From the NCBI RefSeq assembly GCF_947623445.1, contig NC_135243.1, forward strand, positions 18,918,479 through 18,982,478: 64,000 bases of DNA, read 5' to 3'. Source of the stretch: Clavelina lepadiformis. Its lineage: Eukaryota > Chordata > Ascidiacea > Aplousobranchia > Clavelinidae. The notes beneath the pieces are model-generated. The model worked only from the letters and a program-made list of their open reading frames with translations, was not told where the DNA came from and ran no database searches. The translations under genes were made by a program, and so were the position numbers. Positions 58,046-64,000 of this stretch are shown here, in pieces; position 1 is the first letter of the stretch; each line of letters starts with the position of its first letter.

Positions 58046-59899
58046 AATAGTTTAGAACATTTAAAAATCAGATGCTAAAATTTATTGTTATTTTAATTTT
58101 AAAGTTTTCTATATTTGAGTTGTTTACGGTTGTTGTTTGTGTTTTATTGACATTTACTAGTTCAGATGCATTTCTTCAAAAGTTACAGGGCATATACAAT
58201 TTATTTGTAAGTAAGTTTGCAATTTAAAATGATTTTATGGACCACAACGTTATTTTTATGCAGTGCTATAGAAGTTTATTGTCATGTTTTTACAGCTTGT
58301 CATTTTGTTAGTTGTTTGAAGTGTCAATTAGTATTTTCAGTATTTTACTGCATGTCTTGCAAAAAATTTGTCATTCAGATTAAAAAACTAATTAAATCTT
58401 ATTTAGTTTCAGTTGTTAAATTGAGTTGATGATTTTATTTAATACTTGATCCAAAAACTGCGAGTATCCTTTTATTACTTCAGATGCTGTCCCGTCGGTC
58501 ACATACAAAATGTCCCGTCTGTCACGTACACAATACACTGTAATTTTATACTTAGTAATTGCAGCCAAAGTTCGAAATTAGTTTAAAGCACAGTTCGGGT
58601 CAACAATGAAATACCTTGATTTCATCAAATAATGAGATAGAAATTTGACTACTGTCCAAAAAATGCATGTTAATTTCTGTCACGTCAGTCATGCTAACAT
58701 AAGGTGGTTTTCAAAACCTTTTTCATATTCTTTTACAAGAATTTATGATGCCATTTGATAACATGCAACTACCATAACTGAAAACACATTCCTTTTTTCC
58801 AACCTTATATAAAACTAATAATAATGCATTTATAATTTTAAAAATTCTATCTTTTGTCTTGTCAGTCACGCTTGAATTGACCAGAGAAAAATTAATTACC
58901 ATAAAAATGACACTGAAAACTAGATTTGCTTTAGGGCGCAATACTTCAAACACCAAGGCAGAAAAATAGTGACAAAAGAAAGCATTAGAAGTATGAAAAT
59001 ACATGCTGATGTTCCTGACGATGACAATAAAGCTATGGACAAAATTCTGGTGTATATGTATTTTTGAACAGCTTCTTATACTTAGTTTAGGATACACTAT
59101 TTAACTGGTCCTAATCAAGATAGTAACCTTAATCCGTTATTATTTGCATTAGTCATACATTATGCAGTATCATACACTGTATTCAACGTCAATAACTGTT
59201 TTGAAGCTTGGCCAAAATGTTTTTCATTAGTTCACTAGCTGGATCTTTTCTTTCCTTCTGGAATGTTTAAATAAAAACTTATATTATAAGTGCTATATTT
59301 TCTTTCATTAAATTTTACTAATCATTGCATGCTAAAAACCACAAGATTTTCTGAAAGTAAATGTTAGTTTTGTTTTGGAAAAATCTTCATGCCTTTTCAA
59401 AATTTTTAATGCTGCACATTAAGCTATTCTAACAAGATGTAAAATTCTACAAAAACAATTATGTGATTTAAGCTAAAACAGCAATGATGCATGCTATTAT
59501 TTGTTCGTGAATCCCTGTAAGAATTTTTAAATTTTGGCTCAACTTTTATTCAGCCATGGTAGCGTGTAAAACTACATTTATTAAGCATGAAATCATGATT
59601 TGCAATTATGTATGGTAAAATAATGAAAAGAATCGCGTAAATTTTTTGAGCGTTAGCATGCATGATTTCTGATCGAAAATTGCCAACACTTGATCATGAA
59701 ATAGGAGTGCAAAAGAAAAGCTGAAAAGAGACCCCCTAAACCTTTCATGACTAAATAATCCCCAAAACTTGCTCACTGTTGACCTGAATTGTGACAAAAT
59801 GAAGCTAATGTAATGTCTTTCATCTCTGTTGAATTAGCGACAAATCAGGTTCATAAGTTCAAATTAGTTTAAGACTAACATACATTAATGAATTAATTT
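58046..59899. other. Intergenic, no gene seen
   Basis: AT-rich. Words of the TGTC(A/C)CGTC(T/A)GTCAC type recur near 58490-58530, 58677-58690 and 58859-58870, suggesting a diverged local repeat. No coding support. Confidence 0.35.
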
Positions 59900-59996
59900 G
59901 GGTCTCGTATGTTAGTGCGCAAACAGATGACGTCACACTTTGAGTAACTGGGGTCTAGTATAGAAAGGCATCCCGCGGTTGAGCAGTTGTATACTA
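59900..59996. repeat. Hairpin-type dispersed repeat, copy 2
   Basis: Diverged copy of 13568-13669. The shared order is GGTCT, GTGCGCAA/GTGCACAA, ACGTCACA, TGAGTA(A/G)CTGGGGTCTAGTAT, AAAGGCATCC and TTGTATACTA. Same orientation as copy 1. Confidence 0.65.
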
Positions 59997-61317
59997 TATA
60001 AACCAATAACCCATACATTTATCCCGTCATATTCTAACCTAAATAGCAACGCTTTAACCTTCTCTATCGTCTCCTGCAAGAGTAGCCTAGATATACACCA
60101 CTACGACATACCGGTATTTGCATGCCTTGGGGCTGTAGGGTTAAGTCATAGGTCTAGCACCTAGTGGTGCGGCTGTATAAGAGCCTATAACGGTAAACAA
60201 CAACTTCCCATGTCTGCTCGTGACCACGCAAGTTGAGACTAAAATTTCTCCAAACGTGGCGGCTTGCGGCATTCGCAAAGGATTTGAAAATGGAAGCGTT
60301 CCGCTAAGTCACTCCATGCGTTTTACATTACAATCAGGAAAAAATTTTACGGGGGGGGGCAGAATTCTAACGACACAGGCCACCGGTGTCGTACCAGCTG
60401 ACCAGTGTCGAGGTGGATCAGGTCAGCCTATTAATTAATTTTAATGAGGTCTATTAAGCGGGATGCGCACAGGCTTGCGGCTCCTTCTTGCTAGTAATAA
60501 CACAAAAGTTAAAAAGTGTGTTATCTTTTAGAAATCAGAAAATGGCAGATATAATTCGTAGTGAATTGACTGGTTTTGCGGGCTTCACAAGTGTAACGTA
60601 TTTCACAGATGTGATACGCGTAGACGCGCCATTGTATGTTTAAAAATTCCGATTTGTTTGAATCTTTGAAGGGCGTATTCACACCAGCCTAACAAGAGCA
60701 GAGTTGCACACTCGCCTCATATTGTTAACCCCAAAATTTATTTGAAGCCTGAGTTAAGCTCCAAAGTGAAATTTATTCAATAAATGAATCAAAGTCATTT
60801 TTTGATGCCATTCTTTGACTGTCATCGTTTTTAAAGTTGCGCTTTGCTCTCTGCGAAAAGTTTTTAGCGCAATGCGCACATGCACATTCGTGCAAGGAAA
60901 GAGAAATTACGACGCAAATGTGGCAAAATGTGAGTATTAATTGGGGTTCAAATTTTTTTACAAACTTATGCCCGAACCCGATCCGAAAATCCCGGTTCGA
61001 CTTATACTCTGCACAGGAGGTAAAATGCTGAACTCAAGAGGCGCCACGCTGGACTACACATGCATAAAGAACGACAATTCCAAAAGTACATGATTGATAA
61101 ATTACAAAGAAATCTTACTACCCATGTGACACTGCACACCACAAAACTAAAAGCTAACACTTTTATTTAATCAAATTTTTTATTTATACCACGTTAGTAA
61201 CGTCATGTATATGTTATAAAATCGTTCTTAAAACAAAATTTTGTAAAAAATTTACAGCATTAGTAAAAATAAAGTCAAAAAGGTTACTCCTCAAAATAAG
61301 GGAACGTATGATGACCT
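59997..61317. other. Intergenic, no gene seen
   Basis: No supported exon. A G9 run lies near 60351-60359. Confidence 0.35.
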
Positions 61318-61722
61318 TGTGACGATTACGTCACGAGTCACTAGTTGTTTTGAGCTGTTTGGAATTTAATTTAGAATCCTGTAATTCAATTGTTTACCAA
61401 ACTTGAGTTTTCCTTAATGACGTCAGATAATTTCCTCGCTTGAACTGGTGTGCCATATATAAATCGATGCAATGTTTTCAATCTCCCCTTTTCCTTTTTA
61501 CCGTTTCACGTGTTACTGAGCGCGATGTAACATTCAGCAAGATTTGCCCGAAGGCAAAAGCCTTTGTGTTATAATAAATAAAATGGTACTTTATAAATTA
61601 GTGATATATATAGACAGAAATTAAACAAACAGCAGAAGCAAACCGTTCGAGAAATAACAACCATCTCATCGAGTGAGAAGAAAAACAAGATATCAATTCA
61701 ACGAACTATTTCTTTGTCATAA
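61318..61722 (+). repeat. 5' LTR of a small LTR-retrotransposon fossil
   Basis: Begins TGTGACGATTACGTCACGAG, contains a TATA-like CCATATATAAATC and an AATAAA region near 61578, and ends near TTTCTTTGTCATAA. Nearly identical to the first 300 bp of 62366-62872. Confidence 0.8.
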
Positions 61723-62365
61723 ATTGGTGCCCTGACAAGTTCGAAATTGCTGAGTTAGTTGCACATTGAGCGAAAAAGACTGTTACCGGCTATTTATGAA
61801 GTTTTGATAACCAAGTTTCAACAGCTAGATCAGCCAACTACGAACGCTAGTCAACGAGGAAGCTTTCAAGAAATTCTATGTCCAATATAAGCAACGAGAC
61901 ATATTCGGAAACAACAGTACTAATGGCATTGATACCTGGTTGATGTGATGAAGTTTTGATCGCCTAACTAACGTGTTATACATCTCCAAGAGCATGAGAA
62001 AACTATTGTATATATTTTTTACGCATCAAGACAAAGTCCACTGGACATCGCAACAAACTGCATCTCTCTACCGCGAACAAGGCTTGCTACAGCCGCGGAA
62101 CGACACACGCAGACGTGATCGCTCATTTTTTTACCTTCGACACGCAAGGGAATGCGACACTTCTGTCAGCTTATGTCTCATGTTTTGTATTTCAAGTGAA
62201 ACGGTGTATCGATATTTGTTATATTTGCCGAACTCTGTCATTGTACTGTACCAAATTCTTGTTTTAACAAATGTGATGAATATTGTAACCACAGAAATAA
62301 TTTTGTCGAGTTAACCTTGCCTTCAATTTCATTTCAGGCAAGCTTTACTCTGGGTAGGAAGGCTA

Positions 62366-62872
62366 TGTGACGATTACGTCACGAGTCACTAGTTGTTTTG
62401 AGCTGTTTGGAATTTAATTTAGAATCCTGTAATTCAATTGTTTATCAAACTTGAGTTTTCCTTAATGACGTCAGATAATTTCCTCGCTTGAACTGGTGTG
62501 CCATATATAAATCGATGCAATGTTTTCAATCTCCCCTTTTCCTTTTTACCGTTTCACGTGTTACTGAGCGCGATGTAACATTCAGCAAGATTTGCCCGAA
62601 GGCAAAAGCTTTTGTGTTATAATAAATAAAATGGGAACTTTATAAGTTAGTAATTTGTATAGACAGAATCAAGCAACTAACAGCATAGTCACGCAAATTT
62701 GAGAAATGAGAACTCATCCATCGAAGCAGAAGTAAAACAAGTTATCAACCATCAATCGTCCTCGCTCACATTCTAACAATAACCGCCAGCATACGCGGTC
62801 TTTATGACAGATATGTTTCTTGTGTAATACCTCACACGAGTAGTGCACAAGCGAATTATTTCTTTGTCATAA
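62366..62872 (+). repeat. 3' LTR of the fossil element
   Basis: Direct repeat of 61318-61722 for about 300 bp from TGTGACGATTACG. It then contains extra sequence before the shared end TTTCTTTGTCATAA. Confidence 0.8.
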
Positions 62873-63366
62873 CCTTCCAATTTTTTGTCTGATTTTGACT
62901 TGCACTGGAATAATGACGTTTTGATTAAAATCTGTTAAGAGCTTAAACTGACAGTGGTGGCAACTGGCTGCTTATAAATTATGTATAGTAAGTTATTTAG
63001 GAACAACGAGCTTACCTAATTTTTGCTATTATTGCGCTCTACATGGCCCTTGCGACGTCATAGCCTACATTCCATTCTGATTATACCGTAGTTTTAAATC
63101 AGCAGAAAACGAGTGCTACCGCACTTAGTAAATTAATTGAATATTTAAACACTAGCATATTAAACCAAATTAAGTAGTTCGGATAAAACATTCATAATAA
63201 CTGCATGCGTATGTGGACGTGGTCCATCTTACAGTTAGCAGCCCAACAAATAGCCTTTAAGCCTTGTTGACATTTTTTTAAACAAGCAAAGAAAGTGCTA
63301 AACTTATACTTTATGTGATCAGCAGTCAAAGGTATTTTAAAATTTGGAATGGTATACTAATATTTA
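62873..63366. other. Intergenic, no gene seen
   Basis: No supported feature. Confidence 0.35.
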
Positions 63367-63471
63367 ATGCTGCGAACTCAGCTCTTTGAGGAAATGAAGG
63401 ACGAAGAGTTCAATATCCAAACTGCGCTAGCGGCTGGTCAGGCTACTACTCCTTTTCTGCTGAGTGGAATG
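63367..63471 (+). CDS. Possible exon, unrecognised
   Basis: An ATG-led frame reads RTQLFEEMKDEEFNIQTALA and ends at GGAATG followed by a GTATGC donor-like site. Its codon use and acidic/amphipathic composition look more protein-like than its surroundings, but no partner exon was found. The nearby minus-strand gene end argues against a long plus-strand gene here. Confidence 0.2.
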
Positions 63472-63611
63472 GTATGCCAATCTTTATCCTCGGAATGAAA
63501 CAATTATTTGCACGTCTTAAACCCAGCGAAAACTTGTCATCGTTCCATCAATGGTTACTGAGTTACTAAAGCAAGCTGTTGTACAAGTTCCAATTATCAA
63601 ACGATTTTGGT

Positions 63612-63680
63612 TTGGATTTTTTGATATCGTATTGCCCGAATTTAGAACTGTCCACCAGGTCCAACAAACAGGAACAAAGT
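63612..63680 (+). repeat. Dispersed repeat, right copy (partner 6585-6660)
   Basis: Same block order as the left copy. It is followed by GCCTTACCCAAGGGCATTAC, an inverted-repeat-like motif seen in some short interspersed elements. Confidence 0.55.
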
Positions 63681-63877
63681 GTTGTTAATGCCTTACCCAA
63701 GGGCATTACAACGGTATCGACCTGGGGCAATGTATCCTAACCTTTTTGAGGCACGGGCTATTATCGCACCAGCGTAAATCTTTCGCGGACTCACGGTACA
63801 ACAGTAATTGGTTTAACTGTACAAACATTAACATTACAAAATTGGTTTACTTATTGCTCGCATTTAATTAGCAATTT

Positions 63878-64000
63878 TTATTGAGAACCTTTTCCCTGAA
63901 CTTGCTTCACAAGTTCGTCGAAATTGGGATCCATTGTCGTCAACGCACATCTGATGTCGTCTTCTGGTTGAAATTGATTGCAGTACCCTACTTGCTTTTT
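63878..64000 (-). CDS. 3' end of an unidentified minus-strand gene (partial)
   Basis: The minus strand is open from the window edge to a TAA at 63880-63878. It encodes a C-terminus that includes NQFQPEDDIRCALTTMDPNF and DELVKQVQGKGSQ. An AATAAA on the same strand overlaps the stop region. The protein-like composition and polyadenylation hexamer favour a real last exon. The product is not recognised; a true acceptor may lie inside the window or beyond it. Confidence 0.4.
   Translation of the reverse strand, partial: KKQVGYCNQFQPEDDIRCALTTMDPNFDELVKQVQGKGSQ

Larger units (their letters stand above)
61318..62872 (+). mobile_element. Non-autonomous LTR retrotransposon fossil
   Basis: Two direct LTR copies flank an interior of only about 640 bp. 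Right after the 5' LTR, TTGGTGCCCTGACAAGTT looks like a tRNA primer-binding site. A purine-rich GGGTAGGAAGG precedes the 3' LTR. The interior shows no recognisable gag, protease or polymerase, so the element is broken or was always non-autonomous (TRIM-like). The 3' LTR is about 100 bp longer. Strong similarity of the shared LTR part suggests moderate youth. A Ty3/gypsy-type origin is a guess. A short CCTT word borders both outer ends and may be part of a target duplication. Confidence 0.75.

Overview
The window is AT-rich, intron-containing animal DNA. It most resembles an invertebrate chordate, probably an ascidian tunicate of the Ciona type. This rests on short introns, a vertebrate-like glycine amidinotransferase with a mitochondrial leader, four interferon regulatory factor (IRF) paralogues with the DNA-binding-domain plus IAD layout, and a CDYL-like crotonase protein. 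The species call is inference. Exon models were built by hand from splice signals, phase continuity and paralogue comparison; none is confirmed by transcripts.

Layout from left to right. 1-7.7 kb holds no recognised host gene, only LINE, hAT and short dispersed repeats. 7.7-12.8 kb is IRF-A (minus, 7 exons, 529 aa). 12.8-17.8 kb is repeat-rich. 17.8-23.2 kb is GATM (plus, 10 exons, 412 aa). 23.8-25.3 kb is a large inverted repeat carrying the IRF-B promoter and a 41-codon copy of its first exon. 25.1-29.2 kb is IRF-B (plus, 6 exons, 527 aa). 29.7-38 kb holds a hAT element, a hAT transposase fragment, a hAT MITE and a P-element/THAP transposon with terminal repeats and 8-bp target duplications. 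38.3-45.1 kb is IRF-C (plus, 8 exons, 574 aa). 47.1-50.5 kb is IRF-D (plus, 6 exons, 461 aa). 50.5-53.8 kb is intergenic with an odd GC-rich island. 53.8-56.9 kb is a CDYL-like gene (minus, 7 exons, 547 aa). 57-64 kb holds an unplaced ORF, a dispersed hairpin repeat, a small LTR-element fossil and the 3' end of an unidentified minus-strand gene at the edge.

The main biological story is the IRF cluster. All four genes share phase-1 introns, a linker exon with a KRxHP...NNS motif, and a C-terminal tail aligned with the phospho-activation segment of vertebrate IRF3/IRF5. B, C and D carry a pLxIS-like motif there; A has an acidic residue at the acceptor position. IRF-C looks like an in-frame chimera: exons 1-4 are nearly IRF-D, exons 5-8 are IRF-B-like, and the linker exon occurs twice at the join. 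C and D share a DNA-recognition helix that lacks the Arg and Cys used by canonical IRFs. A P element lies upstream of IRF-C, and the matching IRF-D region has no insertion.
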